A stretch of 16,203 bases of DNA from Solirubrobacteraceae bacterium. GTDB lineage: Bacteria; Actinomycetota; Thermoleophilia; Solirubrobacterales; Solirubrobacteraceae. A model generated the notes under the pieces. The model searched no databases. It worked only from the letters and a program-made list of their open reading frames with translations, and was not told where the DNA came from. Position numbers and translations under genes: made by a program. The DNA lies in contig JADGIB010000048.1 in NCBI GenBank assembly GCA_019683665.1, positions 1-16,203 of the forward strand, written 5' to 3'. Of the stretch, positions 1-6,562 are shown piece after piece (the first letter of the stretch is position 1; the number at the start of each line of letters is the position of its first letter).

Positions 1-162
1 GAGCCGGTGCTGCGCCTCAAGCGCGTCTCCGCCGACCTCGAGTTCCGCGCCTGGGACGGCGAGGAGCAGGACCTCCACGAGGTCCTCGCGCTCGTCGGCC
101 GCGAGCTGCAGTCCCTCGACCGCGACATCGCCTCGCGCTACTTCGCCGGCGCCCTGGCCTGA
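1..162 (+). CDS. C-terminal end of alpha-E domain (DUF403-like) protein, partial
   Basis: Only the last 53 codons are present; the gene begins before the window and ends at TGA 160-162. The peptide shows an Arg/Leu-rich start (LRLKRVSADLEFR), then an amphipathic helix ending in DRDIASRYF. This resembles the C-terminal helix of alpha-E (DUF403) proteins. In many bacteria alpha-E proteins are encoded beside a circularly permuted ATP-grasp protein and a transglutaminase-like protein, a cluster thought to modify peptides or proteins. The transglutaminase-like gene begins 5 nt downstream, which supports the assignment. The identification rests on a short fragment plus context, so it is likely but not certain. 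Confidence 0.6.
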   Translation, partial: EPVLRLKRVSADLEFRAWDGEEQDLHEVLALVGRELQSLDRDIASRYFAGALA

Positions 163-167
163 CCGCC

Positions 168-1044
168 ATGCACGTCCAGCTGCGCTATCTCACCGAGTAC
201 CGCTACCACGAGCCGGTCACCGACAACCTCAACGTCCTGCGGGTGCGCCCGGCGACGAACCGCACCCAGCGCGTCGACGACTTCGTCGTGCGCATCGACC
301 CGGAGACGCGCCTGGGCCGCCACGAGGACTACTTCGGCACCGAGGTCATCGAGTTCGGGATCTCCAGGCCGCACGACCACCTGACGATCGACGTCCGCGC
401 CCGGGTGACGACCTCCGACCCGGGCGAGCCGCCGGAGGCGGGCTGGGAGGCGATCGCCACCCGCGCCTACGCGGAGGCCGGCGGCGAGTTCCTGCTGCCC
501 GACAACGACACGACCGGCGACCCGCGCCTCGACGAGCTGACCGGGCGGCTGCGCGCGGCGACCCCGCCTGGCCACGCTGCGCCGGCTCACCGAGCTCGTC
601 CCCGACACGTTCGCCTACCGCCAGGGGGTCACGTACGTCGACTCGACGGTCACCGACCTCCTCGACGCCGGCGCCGGCGTCTGCCAGGACTTCGTCCACC
701 TCGGCCTGCTGCTCCTGCGCCGCCACGGGATCGCCGCCCGCTACGTGTCCGGCTACCTGTGGGCGCCCGGCGAGCACGCGTCCGAGGACTCCGTTGAGGT
801 CGCCACCCACGCCTGGCTGGAGGCGCTGCTGCCGGCGGCCGACGGGTCGAGCGAGCCGGTGTGGTGGGGCGCGGACCCGACGAACCGCCGGCTCGTCGGG
901 GAGGGGCACGTGAAGATCGGCCACGGCCGCCACTACCGTGACGTCCCGCCGATCCGCGGCGTGTACCGCGGCGGGGCGCAGGCGACGCTCGAGGCGTCCG
1001 TGCGGATGACCCGGCTCGACCCGGCGACGAGCGCGCGCGCCTGA
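168..1044 (+). CDS. Transglutaminase-like cysteine protease-family protein, frameshifted
   Basis: The N-terminal part, from ATG 168 in one frame, matches the bacterial transglutaminase-like N-terminal region (MHVQLRYLTEYRYHEPV). The transglutaminase core continues from about 571 in the next frame to TGA 1042-1044. It holds the catalytic-type Cys in GVCQDFVH (codon 682-684), His in VATHAWLEA (codon 808-810) and Asp in WWGADPTNRR (codon 874-876). Removing one C near 566-568 restores a smooth reading (TPLATLRRLTELVPDTF), so I infer a one-base insertion, either a sequencing error or a real inactivating mutation. The restored protein would be about 291 aa, normal for the family. The start lies 5 nt after the alpha-E gene, so the two probably form an operon. 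Family members act as proteases or amidases on unknown substrates. Confidence 0.8.
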
Positions 1045-1116
1045 TCGGCTACCATGCGCCCTCCGACCTGCCGCCGGCGGGTCGTTCCTTTGTGTCCCGA
1101 CCCGGGAGCCCGCCAG
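1045..1116 (+). promoter_or_regulatory. Putative promoter and structured leader of the rpmG operon
   Basis: A -10-like TACCAT lies at 1050-1055, with no convincing -35. The leader can form several competing helices. GGCGGG 1076-1081 pairs with CCCGCC 1109-1114. GGGTCG 1079-1084 pairs with CGACCC 1098-1103. A small hairpin, TCCCG 1095-1099 with CGGGA 1103-1107, covers the likely ribosome binding site GGGAG 1104-1108. This is drawn by eye; no folding energy was computed. A promoter is expected here because rpmG heads the ribosomal protein operon and the upstream genes are unrelated. Confidence 0.35.
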
Positions 1117-1281
1117 ATGGCCCGCGGAGACGTGCGCATCGCAGTCACCCTCGCGTGCGAGGAGTGCAAGCGGCGCAACTACCAGACGAACAAGAGCAAG
1201 CGAAACAACCCCGACCGGATCACCCTGCGCAAGTACTGCAAGTGGTGCCGGAAGCACACGTCCCACCGGGAGACCCGGTAG
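1117..1281 (+). CDS. rpmG: 50S ribosomal protein L33 (zinc-binding form)
   Basis: This 54-aa protein is a small basic component of the large ribosomal subunit. It opens MARGDVRIAVTLACEEC and has two CxxC pairs (CEEC and CKWC), the zinc-ribbon form of L33. The motif NYQTNKSKRNNPDRI is typical of the family. The reading frame extends upstream to an ATG at 1054, but that extension is Arg/Pro-rich and unlike L33; ATG 1117 gives the standard length and follows GGGAG with a 8-nt spacer. It heads the operon, 13 nt before secE, a common bacterial order. Confidence 0.96.
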   Translation: MARGDVRIAVTLACEECKRRNYQTNKSKRNNPDRITLRKYCKWCRKHTSHRETR

Positions 1282-1294
1282 GGAGCGCAACCCG

Positions 1295-1699
1295 ATGGCG
1301 CGCGGCCCACGCAAGGACGACGACCCGCTCCGGAGAGAGGATCTCCCCGGAGAGCTCGAGCACGCCTCGGGCGAGGTCGACGAGGCCGAGGCCGCGCTCG
1401 TCGCGGGGGCGGGCGGCCAGACGTCCGACCTGTCCGACCGCGAGCTCGAGCGCGAGGCGGCCGAGGCCGGCCGCACCGCTCGGATCCCCGCCGACGAGCG
1501 CGGCGGGCCGCGACCCGGCGGCAACCGGGTCCTGAACTTCCTGCGCGCGAGCTGGGCTGAGCTCCAGCGCGTCCAGTGGCCCGACCGGCGTCACGTCGCC
1601 CAGGCGACGACGGTCGTCATCGGGTTCGTCTTGATCGCCGGCGCCTACCTCGGCATCGCCGACTGGGTCGCCCAGCGCGTCGTCGAGTTCATCATCTGA
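1295..1699 (+). CDS. secE: Preprotein translocase subunit SecE
   Basis: SecE is the small membrane subunit that clamps SecY in the SecYEG protein export channel. The 134-aa product has an acidic, Ala/Glu-rich N-terminal extension (residues 1-75) and then the core. The core has the amphipathic helix NRVLNFLRASWAELQRV, the hallmark WP of VQWPDRRHV (about residues 92-101), and one hydrophobic membrane span at about 103-126. The extension is longer than in minimal SecE proteins but similar tails occur in actinobacteria. The start at 1295 has a GGGAG-type site upstream (1281-1285). It sits between rpmG and nusG, the expected position. Confidence 0.95.
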   Translation: MARGPRKDDDPLRREDLPGELEHASGEVDEAEAALVAGAGGQTSDLSDRELEREAAEAGRTARIPADERGGPRPGGNRVLNFLRASWAELQRVQWPDRRHVAQATTVVIGFVLIAGAYLGIADWVAQRVVEFII

Positions 1700-1712
1700 T
1701 CAGAGAGAAACC

Positions 1713-2234
1713 ATGTTCCGCTGGTACGTCGTCAACACCTACTCGGGCCACGAGAAGAAGGTCAAGCAGAACCTCGAGCATCGCGTGGTCTCGCTCGGCC
1801 AGCAGCGCAACATCCGCCAGGTGGTCGTCCCGACCGAGACCGTCTCGGAGATGAAGGACAACCAGAAGGTGACCACCGAGAAGCGGACGATGCCCGGGTA
1901 CGTGCTCGTGAACATGGATCTCAACGAGGACTCGTGGAGCCTGGTCAAGGGCACGCCCGGCGTGACGGGGTTCGTCGGGGCCTCCAACGAGCCCGTTCCG
2001 CTCACCCAGGCCGAGGTCGACCGGCTGCTGAAGAAGGAGGTCGCGACCGCGCCGCGGACGCGCGCCCAGTTCTCCATCGGCGAGTCGGTCAAGGTCATCT
2101 CCGGCCCCCTCTCGGACTTCTCCGGCGAGATCTCCGAGATCAACGAGGACGCCAGCCGCCTGAAGGTCCTCGTCTCTATCTTTGGACGCGAGACCCCGGT
2201 CGAGGTGGGCTTCGACCAGGTCAAGAAGATCTAG
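1713..2234 (+). CDS. nusG: Transcription termination/antitermination protein NusG
   Basis: NusG binds the RNA polymerase clamp, suppresses or modulates pausing, and links RNA polymerase to Rho or the ribosome. The 173-aa product starts FRWYVVNTYSGHEKKV, the NGN domain signature, with the conserved MPGYVLVNMDL at about residues 60-70. A KOW domain fills the C-terminal third (FSIGESVKVISGPLSDFSG). It lacks the long acidic N-terminal extension of many actinobacterial NusG proteins and is close to the E. coli length. It begins 13 nt after secE and ends 17 nt before rplK. Confidence 0.97.
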   Translation: MFRWYVVNTYSGHEKKVKQNLEHRVVSLGQQRNIRQVVVPTETVSEMKDNQKVTTEKRTMPGYVLVNMDLNEDSWSLVKGTPGVTGFVGASNEPVPLTQAEVDRLLKKEVATAPRTRAQFSIGESVKVISGPLSDFSGEISEINEDASRLKVLVSIFGRETPVEVGFDQVKKI

Positions 2235-2251
2235 GAAGCGAACCGAACGCC

Positions 2252-2677
2252 ATGGCGAAGAAGGTCCTCACCACCATCAAGCTGCAGGCCCCCGGCGGCC
2301 AGGCGAGCCCGGCTCCGCCGGTCGGCCCGGCGCTGGGCCAGCACGGCATCAACATCATGGAGTTCGTCAAGGCGTTCAACGCCCAGACGGCGAACGACAT
2401 GGGGACGACGATCCCCGTCGAGATCACGGTCTACGAGGACCGCTCGTTCACCTTCATCACGAAGACGCCGCCGGCCGCCGTGCTCATCCGCCAGGCGCTG
2501 AACATCGAGAAGGGGTCGTCGGAGCCGAACCGCACGAAGGTCGGCACGATCACCCAGGCGCAGCTGCGCGAGATCGCCGAGAAGAAGCTCAAGGATCTCA
2601 ACGCGCACGACGTCGACCAGGCGGCGAAGATCATCGCGGGCACGGCCCGCTCGATGGGCGTGGAGGTGGCTGGCTGA
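2252..2677 (+). CDS. rplK: 50S ribosomal protein L11
   Basis: L11 binds 23S rRNA in the GTPase-associated centre and is needed for the RelA stringent response in species with ribosome-bound RelA. The 141-aa product starts AKKVLTTIKLQAPGGQASP and contains PPVGPALGQHGINIMEF, the proline-rich N-terminal domain that contacts thiopeptide antibiotics. The conserved prolines are intact. The C-terminal RNA-binding domain ends KIIAGTARSMGVEVAG. ATG 2252 follows AGGAAG (2233-2238). Its stop codon overlaps the rplA start by one base. Confidence 0.97.
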   Translation: MAKKVLTTIKLQAPGGQASPAPPVGPALGQHGINIMEFVKAFNAQTANDMGTTIPVEITVYEDRSFTFITKTPPAAVLIRQALNIEKGSSEPNRTKVGTITQAQLREIAEKKLKDLNAHDVDQAAKIIAGTARSMGVEVAG

Positions 2678-3402
2678 TGGCCAAGCACGGCAAGTCGTAC
2701 CTCGAGGCGCGCGCCAAGGTCGATCGCGAGCGCGAGTACTCGCCGGTCGAGGCGATCCGCCTCGTCAAGGAGCTGAAGCGGGCGAAGTTCGACGAGTCGG
2801 TCGAGGTGCACATCCGCACCGGGCTGAACGTCCGCCACGCCGACGAGCAGCTGCGCGGCACGATCGCGCTGCCCCACGGCCTGGGCAAGGACGTCACGGT
2901 CGCCGTGTTCGCCCAGGGCCCGAAGGCCGCCGAGGCCGAGGCCGCCGGCGCCGACGTGGTGGGCGGCGAGGACCTCGCCAAGCGCATCGAGGAGGGGTTC
3001 ACCGACTTCGACGTCGCGATCGCGACGCCGGACCTCATGCCGGTCGTCGGCCGGCTCGGCCGCATCCTCGGCCCGCAGGGCAAGATGCCCAACCCGAAGG
3101 TCGGCACCGTGACGATGGACGTCGCGAAGGCGGTCGAGGAGGCGAAGGCCGGCAAGGTCGAGTACCGCACCGACCGCACCGCCATCGTCCACCTGACGAT
3201 CGGCAAGACGTCGTTCGACGACAAGGCGCTGCTGGAGAACTACGCGGCCGTCATCGACGAGATCGTCCGCGCGAAGCCGTCGGCCGCCAAGGGCCGCTAC
3301 ATCCGCTCGATCACGCTGGCCTCCACGCAGGGCCCGGGCGTGAAGGTGGACCCCACCCGTACCCGCGACATCGTCGAGGAGGCTGTCCCGGCCGCGGCCT
3401 GA
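2677..3402 (+). CDS. rplA: 50S ribosomal protein L1
   Basis: L1 forms the mobile L1 stalk of the large subunit and helps release deacylated tRNA; in several bacteria it also represses translation of its own mRNA. The 241-aa product has the family signature GRLGRILGPQGKMPNPK at about residues 125-141 and the usual KAGKVEYRTDRT segment. The start codon shares one base with the rplK stop (TGATG at 2675-2679), which suggests translational coupling. Length is normal for the family. Confidence 0.97.
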   Translation: MAKHGKSYLEARAKVDREREYSPVEAIRLVKELKRAKFDESVEVHIRTGLNVRHADEQLRGTIALPHGLGKDVTVAVFAQGPKAAEAEAAGADVVGGEDLAKRIEEGFTDFDVAIATPDLMPVVGRLGRILGPQGKMPNPKVGTVTMDVAKAVEEAKAGKVEYRTDRTAIVHLTIGKTSFDDKALLENYAAVIDEIVRAKPSAAKGRYIRSITLASTQGPGVKVDPTRTRDIVEEAVPAAA

Positions 3403-3463
3403 GCGACAGCCCTTCTCCCGAGACCCCCGGCGGCCGCGCGGCGTAAGACCGGGCTAGGAGGCT
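3403..3463 (+). promoter_or_regulatory. Candidate L10 leader (ribosomal protein autoregulation site) and strong RBS
   Basis: The 62-nt gap before rplJ is by far the largest in an operon with 6-17 nt gaps. AGCCC 3408-3412 can pair with GGGCT 3451-3455, and CCCG 3417-3420 with CGGG 3450-3453. An inner palindrome, GCCGCGCGGC, lies at 3433-3442. The pieces CCCGAGACC and GTAAGACCGGG resemble parts of the L10 leader, where the L10-L7/L12 complex is known to bind and repress translation. AGGAGG at 3456-3461 is the rplJ ribosome binding site and adjoins the closing stem. Position plus partial motif resemblance support it; a covariance-model match was not run. Confidence 0.5.
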
Positions 3464-3464
3464 G

Positions 3465-4172
3465 ATGAACCGAGAACAGAAAGCTGCGGCGATCGCGGAG
3501 ATCGCCAGCGAGATCCAGGAGTCGCAGGCGGTCTTCGCCGTCGACTACCGCGGGATCTCGGTGCCCCAGGCGGCGGAGCTGCGCGCCCGGCTGCGCGAGA
3601 GCGACACCCGCTTCCGGGTCGTGAAGAACACGCTCACGGAGCGGGCCGCCGACCAGGCGGGCGCCGAGGCGCTGAAGGACCTCCTCGAGGGCCCGACGGC
3701 GCTCGCGTTCGTCCACGGCGACGCCGCCGCCGCGGCGAAGGCGCTGGCCGACTACGCCAAGGAGACCGACCTGCTGCCCTTCAAGGGCGGCTACATGGAC
3801 GGCGCGCCGCTCTCGCCCGACGAGATCCGCGCGATCTCCCGCCTTCCCTCGCGCGACGTGCTCTACGGCCAGCTCGTGGGCGTCGTCGCGTCGCCGATCT
3901 CCGGCCTCGCCCGGACCCTGCAGGCGCTCATCTCGGGCCTGGCCGTCCAGCTCGGCCAGATCCGCGACCAGGGCCTCGTGGGGCAGGGCGCCCCGGCGGA
4001 GGCGGCCGAGGCCGCTGCGGCCGAGGCCGAGGAGGCTCCGGCGGCCGAGGAGGCTCCGGCCGCCGAGGCGCAGGCCGACCAGGACGCCGAGGCGCCCGAG
4101 GGCGCGGAGGCGGCCGCGGACCCCGCCGAGGGGGCCGACGACTCAGCAACGACTTCGAACGACGAGGAGTAA
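3465..4172 (+). CDS. rplJ: 50S ribosomal protein L10 with long Ala/Glu-rich tail
   Basis: L10 anchors the L7/L12 dimers to the ribosomal stalk, where translation factors dock. The 235-aa product has the L10 fold at residues 1 to about 175, with AVFAVDYRGISVPQAAELR, the RVVKNTL motif and the helix ISGLARTLQALISGLAVQL that receives L7/L12. From about residue 177 it carries a tail of nearly only Ala, Glu, Asp and Pro, including two tandem EEAPAA units. Typical L10 is about 165-175 aa, so the tail adds some 60 residues. Acidic tails on L10 occur in some actinobacteria; its role here is unknown. ATG 3465 follows AGGAGG with a short 3-nt spacer. Confidence 0.96.
   Translation: MNREQKAAAIAEIASEIQESQAVFAVDYRGISVPQAAELRARLRESDTRFRVVKNTLTERAADQAGAEALKDLLEGPTALAFVHGDAAAAAKALADYAKETDLLPFKGGYMDGAPLSPDEIRAISRLPSRDVLYGQLVGVVASPISGLARTLQALISGLAVQLGQIRDQGLVGQGAPAEAAEAAAAEAEEAPAAEEAPAAEAQADQDAEAPEGAEAAADPAEGADDSATTSNDEE
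4029..4064 (+). repeat. Two tandem 18-nt units encoding EEAPAA in the L10 tail
   Basis: Units 4029-4046 and 4047-4064 differ at one third-codon base (4043 G versus 4061 C). They are in frame and each adds the six residues EEAPAA. Slippage in such a repeat could change the tail length between strains. Confidence 0.85.
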
Positions 4173-4178
4173 CCAGAC

Positions 4179-4568
4179 ATGGCCACCAGCACCCAGGAGT
4201 GGATCGAGGAGCTCAAGAGCATCTCGGTGCTCGAGCTCGCCGAGCGCATCAAGGCGCTCGAGGAGGAGTTCGGCGTCTCGGCCACGGCCGTGGCGGCCGC
4301 CGCCCCGGTCGCCGGCGCGCCCGCGGCCGACGGTGACGCCGGCGGCGAGGAGGCCTCGTCGACGGTCGACGTCATCCTGGCGAGCGCCGGCGACAAGAAG
4401 ATCCAGGTCATCAAGGTCGTCCGCGCGGCGACCGGCCTGGGCCTGAAGGAGGCCAAGGCGCTCGTCGACGAGGCGCCGAAGCCGGTCAAGGAGGGCGTCG
4501 AGCGCGAGGAGGCCGAGAAGCTCAAGGCCGAGCTCGAGGAGGCGGGCGCCACCGTCGAGCTCAAGTAG
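4179..4568 (+). CDS. rplL: 50S ribosomal protein L7/L12
   Basis: L7/L12 is the multicopy stalk protein that recruits and activates translational GTPases. The 129-aa product has an N-terminal dimerisation helix pair (residues 1 to about 33, ISVLELAERIKALEEEFGV), an Ala-rich hinge (about 37-58), and the globular C-terminal domain with KIQVIKVVRAATGLGLKEAK and ending AGATVELK. It starts 6 nt after rplJ, with GGAG in the last rplJ codons as the likely binding site. It is the last gene of the operon; a strong hairpin follows 33 nt downstream. Confidence 0.97.
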   Translation: MATSTQEWIEELKSISVLELAERIKALEEEFGVSATAVAAAAPVAGAPAADGDAGGEEASSTVDVILASAGDKKIQVIKVVRAATGLGLKEAKALVDEAPKPVKEGVEREEAEKLKAELEEAGATVELK

Positions 4569-4601
4569 CTCGCGGCGACACCGCCGGCTGTTCGCTTGGA
4601 T

Positions 4602-4638
4602 CGAGGGGCGCCCCGCCGGGGCGCCCCTCGTCGTTCTC
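4602..4638. terminator. Intrinsic terminator between rplL and the opposing VOC gene
   Basis: A perfect 13-bp stem, CGAGGGGCGCCCC (4602-4614) with GGGGCGCCCCTCG (4618-4630), closes a 3-nt loop. The T-rich tail is weak on the plus strand (TCGTTCTC). The hairpin is symmetric and lies between two converging genes (rplL stop 4568, VOC stop 4642), so it may end transcription from both sides. Confidence 0.82.
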
Positions 4639-4641
4639 GGG

Positions 4642-5007
4642 TCAGCCCTGCGGCGCGTAGCGGTGGTGGAGCATGAGGTCGTTGCCGTCGGGGTCGGTGA
4701 ACAGCGCCATCCTGCAGACGCCGGTGTCGAGCGTGTCGCCCAGGAACCGCACGCCCTTGGCCTCGAGCTCGGCCCGGGCGGCGTCGACGTCCTCGACGTG
4801 GAGCGCGAGGTGACCGTTCTTCTGGGGCTGGAAGGGCACGCCGAGCTTCTCGGGCTCCCAGATCCCCAGGCACGTGTCCCCGGCCCAGAACTCGTAGTCG
4901 GCGTGCTCGTCCCTGCGCAGCCCGAGCGTCTCGCCGTAGAAGCGGCGGGCGCGGTCGGCGTCCTGGGACGGGATGGCGACGAAGTCCAGCTTGGTGATGA
5001 GGCTCAT
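4642..5007 (-). CDS. VOC-superfamily (glyoxalase-fold) protein
   Basis: The 121-aa product has two beta-alpha-beta-beta-beta modules typical of a single-domain VOC protein: KLDFVAIPSQDADRARRFY at the start, then HLALHVEDVDAARAELE, and LFTDPDGNDLMLHHR near the end. The fold serves glyoxalase I, dioxygenases and antibiotic-binding proteins. By visual alignment the first usual metal-ligand His is Phe (LDFVAI) and the last ligand Glu is Met (LMLHH), so a non-metal or binding role is possible. The start at 5007 follows GGGAGG (complement of 5016-5021) with a good spacer; longer upstream extensions of the frame look like non-coding Arg-rich sequence. It is divergent from the epimerase gene and shares a palindromic intergenic site with it. 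Substrate unknown. Confidence 0.88.
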   Translation of the reverse strand: MSLITKLDFVAIPSQDADRARRFYGETLGLRRDEHADYEFWAGDTCLGIWEPEKLGVPFQPQKNGHLALHVEDVDAARAELEAKGVRFLGDTLDTGVCRMALFTDPDGNDLMLHHRYAPQG

Positions 5008-5026
5008 GGCGCGAGCCTCCCACGGA

Positions 5027-5049
5027 TTGCGGTCACGTGCTGACCGCAA
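5027..5049. promoter_or_regulatory. Perfect 23-bp palindromic operator candidate in divergent intergenic region
   Basis: TTGCGGTCA (5027-5035), the 5-nt spacer CGTGC and TGACCGCAA (5041-5049) form a perfect 9+9 inverted repeat. It lies between the minus-strand VOC start (5007) and the plus-strand epimerase start (5078) and overlaps the proposed -35 element of the epimerase. Its size and symmetry fit a dimeric repressor such as a TetR- or GntR-type protein; no regulator gene is present in the window. Confidence 0.6.
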
Positions 5050-5067
5050 CCGCGCCCGTGGCATCAT
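5040..5067 (+). promoter_or_regulatory. Putative promoter of epimerase-methyltransferase operon
   Basis: CTGACC (5040-5045) and CATCAT (5062-5067) are separated by 16 nt. Transcription would start near 5074-5078, so the ATG at 5078 would be translated leaderless, in line with the lack of a ribosome binding site upstream. The elements match the consensus only partly. Confidence 0.35.
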
Positions 5068-5077
5068 GCCGCGCCTG

Positions 5078-5875
5078 ATGCTGACGCTCCGCGCGGGACA
5101 CCTCGAGGCCGACGTCGCCCCAGAGGCCGGGATGGTCGTCGCCTCCCTGCGCCGCCGCGGCGACGAGCTGCTCGGCGTGCGCGGCGGCCTGGACGGGTGG
5201 CGGCGCGAGGGCCGGACGTTCGGCGTGCCGCTCCTGTACCCGTTCGCCAACCGCCTGTCGGCGGTCCGCAGCGCGCGGATCGACGCGTCCGCGGCCCGCC
5301 GCGACGGGCGCTTCCCGATCCACGGCCTGCCCGCCGCCCGCGGCCCGTGGGAGGTCGTCGAGGACACGCCGGAGCGGGTCCGCGGCCGGCTGCGCTGGGA
5401 CGACCCGGCGTTCCCGCCCGCCCACGTCGTCGAGGTCGAGCACGCGCTCGACGCCCGCGGGCTGCGGGTCACGACCCGCGTCCTCGGCGAGGGGGTCCCG
5501 GTCTCGTTCGGCTGGCACCCGTACCTCGCGCTCGACCGCGCCCGCGACGAGGTCGAGATCCCGGCGATGCGCCGCCTCGTCCTCGACGCCGACGGGCTGC
5601 CGACCGGGGCGGTCGAGGACGCGCCCGCCGTGTCGGGGCTGCTCGGCGACCGCGCGTTCGACGACCTCTACGAGGCGCCCGGCGCCCCGCTGCGCGCCGG
5701 CCGGGTCGCCGTCGTCTTCGAGCGCGGCGTCCGCTACGCGCAGGTCTTCGCCCCGCCCGGCGAGCCGCTCATCGCCTTCGAGCCGATGTCGGCGCCGGTG
5801 AACGCCCTCGTCAGCGGCGACGGCCTGCAGGCGTCCCCGTACGAGATGGCCTTCCGCCTGGAGGTGGCCGCGTGA
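5078..5875 (+). CDS. Aldose 1-epimerase (mutarotase) family protein
   Basis: The 265-aa product belongs to the galactose mutarotase-like fold, whose enzymes interconvert alpha and beta anomers of hexoses or hexose phosphates. Visible landmarks are LLYPFANRLS (the family's N-R substrate-binding segment), FPIHGLPAARGPW with His82, VSFGWHPYLAL with His147, and LIAFEPMSAPVNAL with Glu235. The two His and the Glu are in the positions of the catalytic and binding residues of the family. I chose ATG 5078 because it fits a leaderless promoter; ATG 5066 in the same frame is a possible alternative adding four residues. The frame stays open back to 4973 but overlaps the VOC gene there. The stop overlaps the start of the methyltransferase, so they are co-translated. 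The physiological sugar is unknown. Confidence 0.88.
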   Translation: MLTLRAGHLEADVAPEAGMVVASLRRRGDELLGVRGGLDGWRREGRTFGVPLLYPFANRLSAVRSARIDASAARRDGRFPIHGLPAARGPWEVVEDTPERVRGRLRWDDPAFPPAHVVEVEHALDARGLRVTTRVLGEGVPVSFGWHPYLALDRARDEVEIPAMRRLVLDADGLPTGAVEDAPAVSGLLGDRAFDDLYEAPGAPLRAGRVAVVFERGVRYAQVFAPPGEPLIAFEPMSAPVNALVSGDGLQASPYEMAFRLEVAA

Positions 5876-6444
5876 TCCTCGCCGACCGCTGGAGCTCGAT
5901 CGAGGAGCTCATGGCCGCCCACCGGCCGCTGCGCCTGGACCTCGGCTGCGGCTACGTCAAGCCGCCCGGCTACGTCGGCCCCGACGACCTGCGCGGCGTC
6001 GGCGGGCTGCAGGGCCAGCTGCCGTCCGTCGAGGGCGGGCCCGACGTCCTGCTCGACCTCAACGAGGACGAGTACCCGTTCCCGGACGGCAGCGTGGAGG
6101 AGATCCGCTCGCGCCACTTCCTCGAGCACTCCCACCTCGACCACGTCTTCGCGCAGTCGCACCGGCTGCTGCGCCCCGGCGGGCTGTTCGTGGCGATCGT
6201 CCCGTACGCCAACAGCGCCGACGGGATGTCGCCCGGCCACCACGTCTTCCTCACCGAGCGCTTCTTCGAGCGCAACCCGTCCTTCGGCCAGAAGTTCCAG
6301 ATCACCCGCATCACCTACCGCCAGAGCGAGGAGTGGGAGGCGTGGCCGCGGCTGCTGCGCTGGCTCATCCCGTACGACTGGGCCCGCACCCACCTCTTCA
6401 ACGTCTGCAAGGAGATGCGCGTCGAAGCGGTCCGCCGGCCCTGA
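5872..6444 (+). CDS. Class I SAM-dependent methyltransferase
   Basis: The 190-aa product has the SAM-binding motif I LRLDLGCGYVKPPGY at about residues 20-34, an acidic motif II region (VLLDLNEDEYPFPDG), the segment SRHFLEHSHLDH and the post-motif LLRPGGLFVAIVPY typical of methyltransferase-11/methyltransferase-type domains. The GTG start at 5872 overlaps the epimerase stop (GTGA), preceded by GGAGGTG (5860-5866). This start gives a compact Rossmann domain and no extra N-terminal region. The tight coupling to a sugar epimerase hints at a sugar or glycan-linked substrate, but this is only inference. Confidence 0.85.
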   Translation: MILADRWSSIEELMAAHRPLRLDLGCGYVKPPGYVGPDDLRGVGGLQGQLPSVEGGPDVLLDLNEDEYPFPDGSVEEIRSRHFLEHSHLDHVFAQSHRLLRPGGLFVAIVPYANSADGMSPGHHVFLTERFFERNPSFGQKFQITRITYRQSEEWEAWPRLLRWLIPYDWARTHLFNVCKEMRVEAVRRP

Positions 6445-6476
6445 CCGAACGAACGTCCACGCGCGCGTCCGCCGGG

Positions 6477-6506
6477 TTGATGGCGCGTCGGCGCTCCGCC
6501 GATGAT
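6477..6506 (+). promoter_or_regulatory. Putative promoter of the secreted-protein gene
   Basis: TTGATG (6477-6482) and GATGAT (6501-6506) with an 18-nt spacer resemble sigma-70-type elements. ATG 6516 would lie at or near the transcription start, giving a leaderless transcript. This supports 6516 as the original start codon of the downstream gene. Confidence 0.4.
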
Positions 6507-6562
6507 CCGCGGACCATGCGTCGATCACCACCCTCATCCTCGCCGCCGCCGGGTCGCTCGCG

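Noticed and set aside
1054..1116. N-terminal extension of L33 from ATG 1054
   Set aside because: The extra residues are unlike L33, and ATG 1117 gives the standard length with a ribosome binding site.
1045..1116. Possible tRNA before rpmG, since tRNA-Trp often lies near secE-nusG
   Set aside because: No cloverleaf, no T-loop consensus and no acceptor stem could be drawn.
346..1524. Minus-strand open frame over the transglutaminase, rpmG and secE genes
   Set aside because: Arg/Ala-rich shadow of three recognisable plus-strand genes.
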